From NCBI GenBank assembly GCA_905234235.1, contig CAJOHN010000006.1, forward strand, positions 19,986 to 83,985: 64,000 nucleotides of DNA, in the 5' to 3' direction. This document shows positions 33,110 through 40,491 of the stretch, in pieces. The number at the start of each line of letters is the position of its first letter. Within the stretch, counting starts at the first letter, position 1. The position numbers were made by a program, and so were the translations under genes. The DNA is from an uncultured Selenomonadaceae bacterium. Its GTDB lineage: Bacteria; Bacillota; Negativicutes; Selenomonadales; Selenomonadaceae. Under the pieces are notes generated by a model, which was not told where the DNA came from, did no database searches, and saw only the letters and a program-made list of their open reading frames with translations.

Positions 33110-35147
33110 TTTTTTCGGCAAGCTTATCAGGCATAGGTTCGTAGCGTGCGAACTTCAGCGAATAAGACGCCCTGCCTTGCGTTTGCGAACGGAGGTCAGT
33201 CGCGTATTTATAAAGTTCACTCGCCGGAACATAAGCTTTGACTTCAGTCATCCCCTTGCCCTTTGGATCCATTCCTAAAATTTTGCCGCGCCTAGAATTG
33301 AGGTTACCGATGATGTCGCCCATATAATTTTCGGGCGTAAGGACGGTTATCTCTTCAATCGGCTCAAGCAAAATTGGATTGGCGGCGAGGATACCTTTTT
33401 TAATCGCGATAGAGGTTGCAGTCTTGAACGCGGCTTCGGAGCTGTCGACTGCGTGATAAGAACCGTCAAAAAGATTTACGCTGACATTGACGACGGGATA
33501 GCCCGCGATAACGCCTTCCGCCAAAGTTTCCTGCGTGCCTTTTTCGACTGCGGGGAAATATTGACGTGGAACACTGCCGCCGAAAATACTTTCAGACCAA
33601 ACGTTGCCGGTGCCTTCCTTATTCGGACCGATTCTGAGCCAAACGTCGCCGTATTGCCCGTGCCCGCCGGATTGTTTCTTATGCTTGCCCTGTACTTCGA
33701 CTTCCTTGCGAATTGTCTCACGATAAGCAACACGCGGCTCGCCCAAAACCATTTGCACGCCGAATTTACGTTGGAGTTTGTCGCTGAGAATATCCAAGTG
33801 AACTTCGCCGATGCCCTTTAAAATCGTCTGCTTAGTCTCGGCATTCTTAACCAACATAATCGTCGGGTCTTCGTCTTGCTGGCGAGTTATCGCGCCGAAA
33901 ACTTTATCCTCCTCTCCCTTCTTAGCCGACGTAACAGCCATCGCGAGCATTGGTTCGGGATATTGAATGCGTTCGTATTTAATCGGAGCGGCTTTATCGC
34001 AGAGAGTGTCGCCGGTCTTGGCATTGGCAAGCTTACTGGTGACGACAATATCGCCCGCGTGCGCCACGTCGACGGGAATTTGTTTCTTGCCCTGCATAGT
34101 AAACAAGCCGCTTAAACGTTCCTGCCCCTCGCTATCCGCGCCGATAAGTTGGTAAGTTGCGTCGCCCTTCATATCGCCGCTAATCACGCGCACATACGAC
34201 ATACGCCCGACGAACGGGTCAACCATAGTTTTAAAAATTTGTCCGCTGAACGGCTCACTGACTTTGCGCTCGACGAGTTCATCGGTTTTGGGATTAATGC
34301 CGCTGTAGTCTTTAGAATCGGGCGCGGGGAAGAATTCAACGACGCTGTTAAGGAATTTTTTAATGCCGATATTTTTAACCGCACTGCCTACGAACACTGG
34401 GAAAACTTTCGCCTCAGCAATGCCCGCCGCTAATGCCTCGCTGATTTCGTTTTCGTCTAAATCCTCAACTTCGCCCTCTAAATATTTTTCCATAAGTTCA
34501 TCGTTGAACTCGGCAACTATATCGAGCATTTCGAGGCGTTTATCTTCAACTTCGTCAGCAACCTGCGCGGCGTCAATGTTTTCGTCATCGGCTTTGACTT
34601 TGGAGAACGCCTTAAGCAAATCGACGACGCCTTTAAATGAATCTTCTTTACCGACGGGAATTTGAACGGGAACAACGCCATTGCCGAACTTGTCTCTGAG
34701 CTGTGTAAGAACTTTTTCAAAATCGGCGTGCTCTCTGTCCATCTTGCTGACGAAAAACGCTCTCGGAAGGTTCAAACTCTCGGCGAGTGCCCAAGCCTTT
34801 TCCGTTTCAACTTCGACGCCGGCACTTGCGCTCACCACGATAACCGTAGCATCAGCCGCCGCCAATGCGCCGTACATTTCCGCAACGAAATCGGGGAAGC
34901 CCGGCACGTCGATAGCGTTAATCTTAAAGTTCTTCCATTCAAGTGCCGCCAAGCTCGCGCTGATTGACATCTTCCGCTTATTTTCTTCGGGCTCAAAATC
35001 CAGAACGCTCGTCCCCAAATCAACGTTGCCGAGTCGAGTTGTCGCGCCGCTGTCGAATAAACACGCCTCCAACAACGTCGTCTTGCCGCTACGTCCGTGC
35101 CCGCAGAATGCCACATTTCTTATGCTGTCGCTTTTGTAATCCTTCAT
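33072..35147 (-). CDS. EF-G-like translational GTPase (EF-G2 type)
   Basis: 691 aa, the EF-G length with all domains. The P-loop is GHGRSGKTTL (EF-G: GHIDAGKT), switch II reads DVPGFPDF (EF-G: DTPGHVDF), and the G4 motif is SKMDRE. The catalytic His of switch II is Phe here, as in the EF-G-like/FusA2 subgroup rather than the housekeeping factor. Domain IV contains GGHGQYGDVWLRI and the C-terminus GRASYSLKFARYEPMP. Role in translation or ribosome recycling is uncertain. The true fusA with rpsL/rpsG/tuf is not here. Confidence 0.92.
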   Translation of the reverse strand: MKDYKSDSIRNVAFCGHGRSGKTTLLEACLFDSGATTRLGNVDLGTSVLDFEPEENKRKMSISASLAALEWKNFKINAIDVPGFPDFVAEMYGALAAADATVIVVSASAGVEVETEKAWALAESLNLPRAFFVSKMDREHADFEKVLTQLRDKFGNGVVPVQIPVGKEDSFKGVVDLLKAFSKVKADDENIDAAQVADEVEDKRLEMLDIVAEFNDELMEKYLEGEVEDLDENEISEALAAGIAEAKVFPVFVGSAVKNIGIKKFLNSVVEFFPAPDSKDYSGINPKTDELVERKVSEPFSGQIFKTMVDPFVGRMSYVRVISGDMKGDATYQLIGADSEGQERLSGLFTMQGKKQIPVDVAHAGDIVVTSKLANAKTGDTLCDKAAPIKYERIQYPEPMLAMAVTSAKKGEEDKVFGAITRQQDEDPTIMLVKNAETKQTILKGIGEVHLDILSDKLQRKFGVQMVLGEPRVAYRETIRKEVEVQGKHKKQSGGHGQYGDVWLRIGPNKEGTGNVWSESIFGGSVPRQYFPAVEKGTQETLAEGVIAGYPVVNVSVNLFDGSYHAVDSSEAAFKTATSIAIKKGILAANPILLEPIEEITVLTPENYMGDIIGNLNSRRGKILGMDPKGKGMTEVKAYVPASELYKYATDLRSQTQGRASYSLKFARYEPMPDKLAEKIIEEHKAAQAEK

Positions 35148-35182
35148 GTTTGAATTACTACCTCCTTAATTTTTCTTAAAAT

Positions 35183-36022
35183 CTATTCTATCGTCGACGC
35201 AGTTTTTCCTGCCAAAAAGTTTGACAGCGCGGCGAATTCCTCTAAGCTTAAAGTCTCGGCGCGTCTTGAAACGTCAATTCCGGATTTTAAAACTCTATCA
35301 CGCCCGAAACTCGCCAATGAATTTAATAGCGTCTTCCGCCGTTGAGCAAACGCCATGCGCACAACCTTAAAGAAAAAATCTTCGTCAACGTCCAAATTTT
35401 TATTCCGAACGTCACACACCACCACTGAACTTGTAACTTCGGGCGACGGTAAAAAACATTCGGGCGGCACGTCGAACGCTATCCTCGACTCTGCGCGGAA
35501 TTGAACGGCGACAGATAACGCCCCGTAAATTTTTGAACCCGGCGCGGCTGTCATACGTTCGGCGACTTCGCGTTGTACCATCGTCACGATTTTTGTTACC
35601 GGCAAGTTTTTTTCCAACAACGTCAACAAAATCTGCGTCGTGATGTAATACGGCAAGTTCGCTACGACTTTGAATCTGCGCGGCATCAACTCCGATAAAT
35701 TTACCTTTAAAATGTCTCCTTCGACGAGCCGAAAATTTTCATAGCCCGCCAATGTTTCTTTTAGCACGGCGGGTAATTTTTTGTCCAATTCGACGGCTGT
35801 AACATTCGCGCCCGCCTCCAATAAGCCTTGCGTCAACGTCCCAATCCCCGCGCCGATTTCTAAAACTTCCTCGCCCGCGCAGATGTCAGCCGCCTCAACA
35901 ATTTTCCGCACAACCTCCGCATCGATTAAAAAATTTTGTCCGAGCCCTTTGACTGCCCGCAATTTAAATTTTTTTAGTATGTGGCGCGTCGCCGAAGGAT
36001 TAGCGATTAACGGGTGTAACAT
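35183..36022 (-). CDS. rsmA: 16S rRNA dimethyladenosine transferase RsmA (KsgA)
   Basis: 279 aa. KGLGQNFLIDAEVVRKIVEAA, VLEIGAGIGTLTQGLLEAG, VVANLPYYITTQILLTLLE and the C-terminal FFKVVRMAFAQRRKTLLNSL are the KsgA signatures. It dimethylates A1518 and A1519 of 16S rRNA late in 30S assembly. It overlaps rnmV by 23 bases, the usual rnmV-ksgA pair of Firmicutes. Confidence 0.97.
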   Translation of the reverse strand: MLHPLIANPSATRHILKKFKLRAVKGLGQNFLIDAEVVRKIVEAADICAGEEVLEIGAGIGTLTQGLLEAGANVTAVELDKKLPAVLKETLAGYENFRLVEGDILKVNLSELMPRRFKVVANLPYYITTQILLTLLEKNLPVTKIVTMVQREVAERMTAAPGSKIYGALSVAVQFRAESRIAFDVPPECFLPSPEVTSSVVVCDVRNKNLDVDEDFFFKVVRMAFAQRRKTLLNSLASFGRDRVLKSGIDVSRRAETLSLEEFAALSNFLAGKTASTIE

Positions 36023-36548
36023 TTTTCAACGCCTCCAAAAATTCTTCGCGAGTGACGCCGTAATTATTCAGCCGCCGCACGAAAGTTTTCACGTTGCCAT
36101 AACCAATCCCGAGAGCCGCGCCGATTTTGTCACGAAGTTTGGAACTGTCCGCGCCGCCCGATAAATTAAACGTAACCATCTCCACCGCCGTAAATTCTTC
36201 GCGAGGATTAATTTCAAGCGTGCGAACTTTACTTAAGGCTTTGCGAATTGATTCGGGCGACGCCTGCTCAACTCCTACGTCGTCATTAGCGGTTGCCTCG
36301 TCGCGGGGAATGTAAGCGTGTTTGGCTTCGGGGAATTTCTTCGATAAAAAATTTCTGATATTTTCGCCCGCCGAATCCGGGTCGGTTAAAATAATTATCC
36401 CACGCTTTTTATAAGCCGCAGAAATATTTTTAAGTGTCCGCGCAGTGATATGAAAGCCGCCCGTCGTAATACACTCCGCCTCGACAGCACGTTTAACCGC
36501 GATAACGTCGGCTTTGCCCTCGACAATCAAAACTTCTTTAATCAACAT
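36000..36548 (-). CDS. rnmV: Ribonuclease M5
   Basis: 182 aa. A Toprim domain (KEVLIVEGKADVIAVKRAV with the Glu, IIILTDPDSAGENIRNFL with the DxD) and the C-terminal DKIGAALGIGYGNVKTFVRRLNNYGVTREEF. RNase M5 matures the 5S rRNA termini in low-GC Gram-positive lineages, so its presence supports a Firmicute origin. Followed directly by rsmA. Confidence 0.95.
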   Translation of the reverse strand: MLIKEVLIVEGKADVIAVKRAVEAECITTGGFHITARTLKNISAAYKKRGIIILTDPDSAGENIRNFLSKKFPEAKHAYIPRDEATANDDVGVEQASPESIRKALSKVRTLEINPREEFTAVEMVTFNLSGGADSSKLRDKIGAALGIGYGNVKTFVRRLNNYGVTREEFLEALKNVTPVNR

Positions 36549-36558
36549 GATACCTCCG

Positions 36559-36584
36559 AAAAAAAATTAAGCCGCAAGCGCGGC
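36559..36584 (-). terminator. Terminator after the 126-residue gene
   Basis: Minus strand GCCGC-GCTT-GCGGC hairpin followed by TTAATTTTTTTT. It separates the unit at 36607-36987 from rnmV; the rnmV ribosome binding site GGAGG comes right after. Confidence 0.75.
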
Positions 36585-36606
36585 GGCAAGTGGTAAATGA
36601 TTCCGA

Positions 36607-36987
36607 TTAAATTTCTTCCAAATCTTCGGGATGTTTTTTGATATAATCGCGGTACCTGTTATACTCGTCTTCAAAAGATTTATCTTCTGCGGCGGCGAGT
36701 TGGAAGGACATCATAGCGACCGCCATAATCCGAGCGATTTCATGCGCCTCGAAAGTTTCTACCAATCTGGAAATTGTACGCGCCGTTTCGTCGAGCAATT
36801 CTTGATCGTCGGCGGCAAAACGATTCAAAAGGAGCATGTCGAACATTTGCTGTTCCAAAGCAGACCAACCGAGCGCGATACCTGCATTGGAATGCGGAAT
36901 TCTGTCGTGAACATTAAAGTCCGACTCGTCCTCGCCGATTTCCGGAATATAAACTTCGTCTTCGTCTTCAAAACGCGGTCTGAGCAT
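36607..36987 (-). CDS. Acidic cytoplasmic protein of unknown function
   Basis: 126 aa with an acidic N-terminus (FEDEDEVYIPEIGEDESD) and a helical C-terminal part (ALEQQMFDMLLLNRFAADDQELLDETARTISRLVETF ending in KHPEDLEEI). No Cys, no signal peptide, no recognised domain. It has its own promoter and terminator, so it is a single-gene unit between rnmV and the divergent gene at 37081. Confidence 0.75.
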   Translation of the reverse strand: MLRPRFEDEDEVYIPEIGEDESDFNVHDRIPHSNAGIALGWSALEQQMFDMLLLNRFAADDQELLDETARTISRLVETFEAHEIARIMAVAMMSFQLAAAEDKSFEDEYNRYRDYIKKHPEDLEEI

Positions 36988-37011
36988 AAAATTCTCCCCC
37001 CGAAAAAATTA

Positions 37012-37041
37012 TTGAAAATGATACCAAATGTATTGTACTAT
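37012..37041 (+). promoter_or_regulatory. Promoter of the 37081 gene and cobS-pduX
   Basis: TTGAAA (37012-37017), 18 bases, TACTAT (37036-37041). It overlaps face to face with a minus-strand promoter. Confidence 0.55.
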
Positions 37042-37060
37042 AAGCGCAAGTAAAATGTAA
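37032..37060 (-). promoter_or_regulatory. Promoter of the 36607-36987 gene
   Basis: Minus strand TTACAT (37060-37055), 17 bases, TACAAT (37037-37032). Its -10 box shares two bases with the -10 box of the plus-strand promoter, so the two probably exclude each other. Confidence 0.55.
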
Positions 37061-37080
37061 AGTAAAAGCGGAGGTCGGTC

Positions 37081-37530
37081 ATGCAAAAAATTTTATTGGG
37101 AGTTGGCGTTACGCTGATTCTCTTGGGAATTTTCGGCGCGAGTTACACTTGGCATCACGACCATCGCGAGGTTGAGACGCTCGATAAGTACGCGACGACG
37201 GATTTTCAAGTTGGGCGCGATGCCGATGGTAATTGGGAAAGTGCGACGCTTAGTTTATGGGATTATCGCTATGACAAGGCGCAACTTTTAAATACAGTGA
37301 TTGTCTTTACGGACGGTGCCCCTTGGGAAATTGACGCCGTCACCAAACAAACCCAAAAAGGTTGGCGCAATGAAAATAAATTATTTTTCCACTTCCCGAA
37401 GTCAAGCTTAAAGGATTTGTTATTGGCGAAGGAGATACGCGTTAAATTTTTCTACGACAACGGGCAGTCGATAGATTTACCGCTGGGCAAAAAAGATTTA
37501 CTCGCGTGGCAAAGGAAGTTGCGTTGGTGA
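37081..37530 (+). CDS. Membrane-anchored small protein of unknown function
   Basis: 149 aa with an N-terminal membrane segment (ILLGVGVTLILLGIFGASYTW) and a mature part rich in Trp, Asp and Lys (WESATLSLWDYRYDKAQLLN, KGWRNENKLFFHFPKSSLKDLLL). Beta-rich and probably extracytoplasmic. Not recognised. Its stop overlaps the cobS start by one base, so it is coexpressed with cobalamin genes, but nothing in the sequence proves a role there. Confidence 0.75.
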   Translation: MQKILLGVGVTLILLGIFGASYTWHHDHREVETLDKYATTDFQVGRDADGNWESATLSLWDYRYDKAQLLNTVIVFTDGAPWEIDAVTKQTQKGWRNENKLFFHFPKSSLKDLLLAKEIRVKFFYDNGQSIDLPLGKKDLLAWQRKLRW

Positions 37531-38303
37531 TGAATTCGTTTTTAATCGGGCTACAATTTTTGACGCGGATAAATATCGTTAAGCAAAGCGTTTGGACGGA
37601 GCAAAGTTTCGGCGAGTCGGTGAAATTTTTTCCGGCGGTCGGTGCGGTACTCGGAATAATCTGCGCGGGCGTTCTTGGCGCGATAAATTTTTTGAACTTG
37701 CCGCTGTTGACGGGCGCGGTAGGATTTTCTTTGCTGATAATTTTAACGGGCGGCATTCATTGCGATGGATTAATGGATTCGGCTGACGGATTATTTTCGG
37801 GGCGCGAGCGCGAAAAAATTTTAGAGATAATGAAGGACAGCCGCGCAGGTTCATTCGGCGTCGTGAGTATGATTTTAGTTGCGGCGATAGAAATTTCGAC
37901 GTTGGCGGAACTCGCGAGGCTTTCGACGTGGTTTTTATGCACAGCGATTTATTCTGCGCCGATAATCGCAAGGCTGATGATGGTCGTAACAATCGGAGCG
38001 TTCCCCTACGCGAGAAAATCGGGCATGGGCAAAGCGTTCGCGAAGTTCACGAAACGACGGACGATAATTTTTGCAACGTTTGAGGCGATTTTATTTTTGC
38101 TCCCGCTAATTTTTATCAGCAAAATATTTTTAATCTGCGCGGCGTTGGCGAGTTTGTTTTCGTTAATCGTGACGTGGAAATTTGCAACGTTCGCGACTGA
38201 AAAAATCGGTGGCGTGACGGGCGACATTTACGGAGCAGTAACGACTTTATCTGAAATGTTCGTGCCGATAATTTTTTTGCTGATTGGAAATTATTTGCGA
38301 TGA
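37530..38303 (+). CDS. cobS: Adenosylcobinamide-GDP ribazoletransferase CobS
   Basis: 257 aa integral membrane protein. FLIGLQFLTRINI at the start, FFPAVGAVLGIICAGVLG, GGIHCDGLMDSADGLFSGREREKILEIMKDSRAGSFGV with the conserved acidic and His residues, and GGVTGDIYGA are family signatures. Joins adenosylcobinamide-GDP with alpha-ribazole to give cobalamin. ATG 37530 overlaps the previous stop; an upstream frame to 37506 has weak starts. No cobalamin riboswitch is visible upstream. Confidence 0.94.
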   Translation: MNSFLIGLQFLTRINIVKQSVWTEQSFGESVKFFPAVGAVLGIICAGVLGAINFLNLPLLTGAVGFSLLIILTGGIHCDGLMDSADGLFSGREREKILEIMKDSRAGSFGVVSMILVAAIEISTLAELARLSTWFLCTAIYSAPIIARLMMVVTIGAFPYARKSGMGKAFAKFTKRRTIIFATFEAILFLLPLIFISKIFLICAALASLFSLIVTWKFATFATEKIGGVTGDIYGAVTTLSEMFVPIIFLLIGNYLR

Positions 38304-39085
38304 AAGTTACGGTTAAAATGCGCGGTACTTGCGGCGAATTGGCTCAGGGGTTTTATCGCGGCGAACCGATTTTGATAACTTGCCCGATTGAAAAATTCTC
38401 GACGGCGATTGTATCTGATGAATTTGCGGGAGTTGAAGGGCTCGGCTCAAAGTCATTGGCGATACTCGACAAAGTTTTAAAAATTTTCGGCGCGGAAGAT
38501 TTTAAATTCGGCGTGCGCTTGACTTCAGAACTTCCTCGCGGCAAAGGCATGGCGTCTTCCTCAGCGGATATGGCGGCGGTCGCGCAAGCAGTCGCGTTGT
38601 CGTTAGGGAAAAAATTTTCTCCCGCTGAACTCGGCAGACTCTGCGCGGACATTGAACCGACTGACGGAATTTTTTATGGTGGCGTCGTCGCGATGAATCC
38701 TTTGACGGGACGATTGATAAAAAACATTCGGGCGCGCGAAAAATTTCAAATCGCGGTGTTCGATTACGGCGGTGAAGTCGACACGATAAAATTTAATCGC
38801 CGCAGTGATTTTGAGATAAAAAATCTTGACGACGAAATTAATTTTGAACTCGCGAGAAAATCCGCGCTTGCTAATCAAAAAATTTTACCGAAGCCCAAAC
38901 TCGAAGAGTTGATAAATTTTTCTAAAGAGATTGAAGCACTCGGCGTAAACATTGCGCATTCGGGGACGGTCGCGGGAATTTTTTTTCATGCAGACGATTC
39001 ACACGTTGAAGAAAGAATTTTAGCCATCCAAAAAAGTTTCGACTTCCTGCAGTTTATAACGTTGACAAAGCTATGGTACAATTAA
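38300..39085 (+). CDS. pduX: L-threonine kinase (PduX-type GHMP kinase)
   Basis: 261 aa. KMRGTCGELAQGFYRGEPILITCPI at the start and the GHMP ATP loop LPRGKGMASSSADMAAV are typical of PduX, which phosphorylates L-threonine as precursor of the aminopropanol linker of cobalamin. The ATGA overlap with cobS fits this role and supports the call over other GHMP kinases. Confidence 0.9.
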   Translation: MKVTVKMRGTCGELAQGFYRGEPILITCPIEKFSTAIVSDEFAGVEGLGSKSLAILDKVLKIFGAEDFKFGVRLTSELPRGKGMASSSADMAAVAQAVALSLGKKFSPAELGRLCADIEPTDGIFYGGVVAMNPLTGRLIKNIRAREKFQIAVFDYGGEVDTIKFNRRSDFEIKNLDDEINFELARKSALANQKILPKPKLEELINFSKEIEALGVNIAHSGTVAGIFFHADDSHVEERILAIQKSFDFLQFITLTKLWYN

Positions 39086-39106
39086 TAACAAAAGGTGGTG
39101 ATTAAA

Positions 39107-39397
39107 GTGGCTACAACGGATGAACGTTTAAACAGTCTTGAGCAACAAGTCAGCGCGGTCACAGCTAAGGTTGATACTTTTATCGGCGAAATGCGCGACC
39201 GTGACAATCAGCGTTCGGCAGATATTATTGAATTGCGCCAGAAACACGACGCGGACATTAAGGAATTGCATACGAAGATTGATTCAAAGTTCGATTCACT
39301 CAGTAACCAAATTCATAATTTAACAATCGCGGCAGTCGTCGGCTTTGGAGCTATTGCGCTTGCAGTTGGCGGGCTCGTTGTATCGTTGTTGAAGTAA
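39107..39397 (+). CDS. Small coiled-coil protein with C-terminal membrane anchor
   Basis: 96 aa. A coiled coil (RLNSLEQQVSAVTAKVDTFIGEM ... IIELRQKHDADIKEL) is followed by one hydrophobic helix (AAVVGFGAIALAVGGLVVSLL) at the very end. The frame is open from 39095, but GTG 39107 has AAAGGTGG at good spacing. Such tail-anchored coils resemble phage hemolysin-XhlA-like or stress proteins; no function is assigned. Confidence 0.75.
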   Translation: MATTDERLNSLEQQVSAVTAKVDTFIGEMRDRDNQRSADIIELRQKHDADIKELHTKIDSKFDSLSNQIHNLTIAAVVGFGAIALAVGGLVVSLLK

Positions 39398-39418
39398 AGC
39401 TCCGTAACGTGATATAAT
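39389..39418 (+). promoter_or_regulatory. Promoter of the RND efflux genes
   Basis: TTGAAG (39389-39394), 18 bases, TATAAT (39413-39418), within and after the end of the small coiled-coil gene; the adaptor start is 26 bases downstream. Confidence 0.55.
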
Positions 39419-39444
39419 GCGGAAAATTTTTGGGAGGTGACTCG

Positions 39445-40491
39445 TTGAATAAAAAATTCTTGGCGGCGATTATCGTTGCAAATTTTTTTGTCGTCGGTTG
39501 CGATAAAGAAATTACTCCACCGAAGCCGCCGCTCGTCAAAGTTCAGCAAATCAAGCTCTCGAACTCCGCGCAGGAAGAAAATTATTCGGGCGTCGTTCGC
39601 GGTCGCTACGAAACTAATTTATCGTTCCAAGTCAGCGGCAAAATTATCTCTCGCGACGTTCAAGCAGGCTCGTTGGTGCGGGCGGGCGATATTTTGATGA
39701 CGCTCGACCCAAAAGATATTGTCGAACAATCGCGCACTGCCGACGCGCAAGTTGATTCGGCTCGTGCGCAACTTGAACTAGCTAAAGCAAATCTCGACAG
39801 GTACAGCGAACTTTTCAAAGCGGAAGCCGTCGCCGCTGTTGTCCTCGACCAATACAAAACTCAATACGACGCCGCCAAAGCCACTTACGACGCGGCAATC
39901 GCGCAAGCCCGTCAAAGTCAAAACGCCCTCGACTACACAACCTTAACAGCCAATGCTGACGGAGTTATTTCCGAAGTCAGCGCGGAAGTCGGGCAAGTCG
40001 TTGCGGCGGGGCAAAGCGTCTTAAAACTCGTGCAAACTAATGAACTTGAAGTCGTCGTCGACATTCCCGAAAATAAAATTTCAAACATGCAAATTGGTCA
40101 GCGCGTCTCGATAAATTTTTGGGCGACTAATGAAACTGTAAGCGGCACCGTTCGCGAAGTTTCTCCGATGGCTGATTCTGCGTCGCGAACTTTTACCGTA
40201 AAAATTTCTCTGCCCGATGTCAATAACATTCAACTCGGCATGACTGCTAACGTTTCAATCCGCGAAGTTACACCGAGCGCGATTATCTTGCCGCTAAGTG
40301 CGATTTATCAGACGGGCGACGCCGCGCAGGTTTGGATTGTAGACGGCGGAAAAGTTTCGCTGAAAAAAATTGAAGTCACTGCCTTTGACGATAACAACGT
40401 TCGAGTGCGCGGGCTTAATTCGGGCGATACTGTTGTGGTTGCGGGCGTCAACAAACTCCGCGAAGGGCAAGACGTAAGGACGGGTGATTGA
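39445..40491 (+). CDS. RND efflux periplasmic adaptor (membrane fusion protein), lipoprotein
   Basis: 348 aa. Lipobox FVVGC with Cys19. Biotinyl-lipoyl halves (VSGKIISRDVQAGSLVRAGDILMTLD and ALDYTTLTANADGVISEVSAEVGQVV) flank a helical hairpin, followed by beta-barrel and membrane-proximal domains (LGMTANVSI, ILPLSAIYQTGD). It links the inner-membrane pump to an outer-membrane channel, a sign of a diderm cell. TTG 39445 is 5 bases from GGGAGGTG. No TolC-like gene is adjacent. Confidence 0.92.
   Translation: MNKKFLAAIIVANFFVVGCDKEITPPKPPLVKVQQIKLSNSAQEENYSGVVRGRYETNLSFQVSGKIISRDVQAGSLVRAGDILMTLDPKDIVEQSRTADAQVDSARAQLELAKANLDRYSELFKAEAVAAVVLDQYKTQYDAAKATYDAAIAQARQSQNALDYTTLTANADGVISEVSAEVGQVVAAGQSVLKLVQTNELEVVVDIPENKISNMQIGQRVSINFWATNETVSGTVREVSPMADSASRTFTVKISLPDVNNIQLGMTANVSIREVTPSAIILPLSAIYQTGDAAQVWIVDGGKVSLKKIEVTAFDDNNVRVRGLNSGDTVVVAGVNKLREGQDVRTGD

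Noticed and set aside
37042..37529. Cobalamin riboswitch before cobS
   Set aside because: No GCCACTG B12-box was seen upstream of the cobS unit.
38300..39085. Homoserine kinase or mevalonate-type GHMP kinase instead of PduX
   Set aside because: The GTCGELAQG start and the coupling to cobS point to L-threonine kinase.
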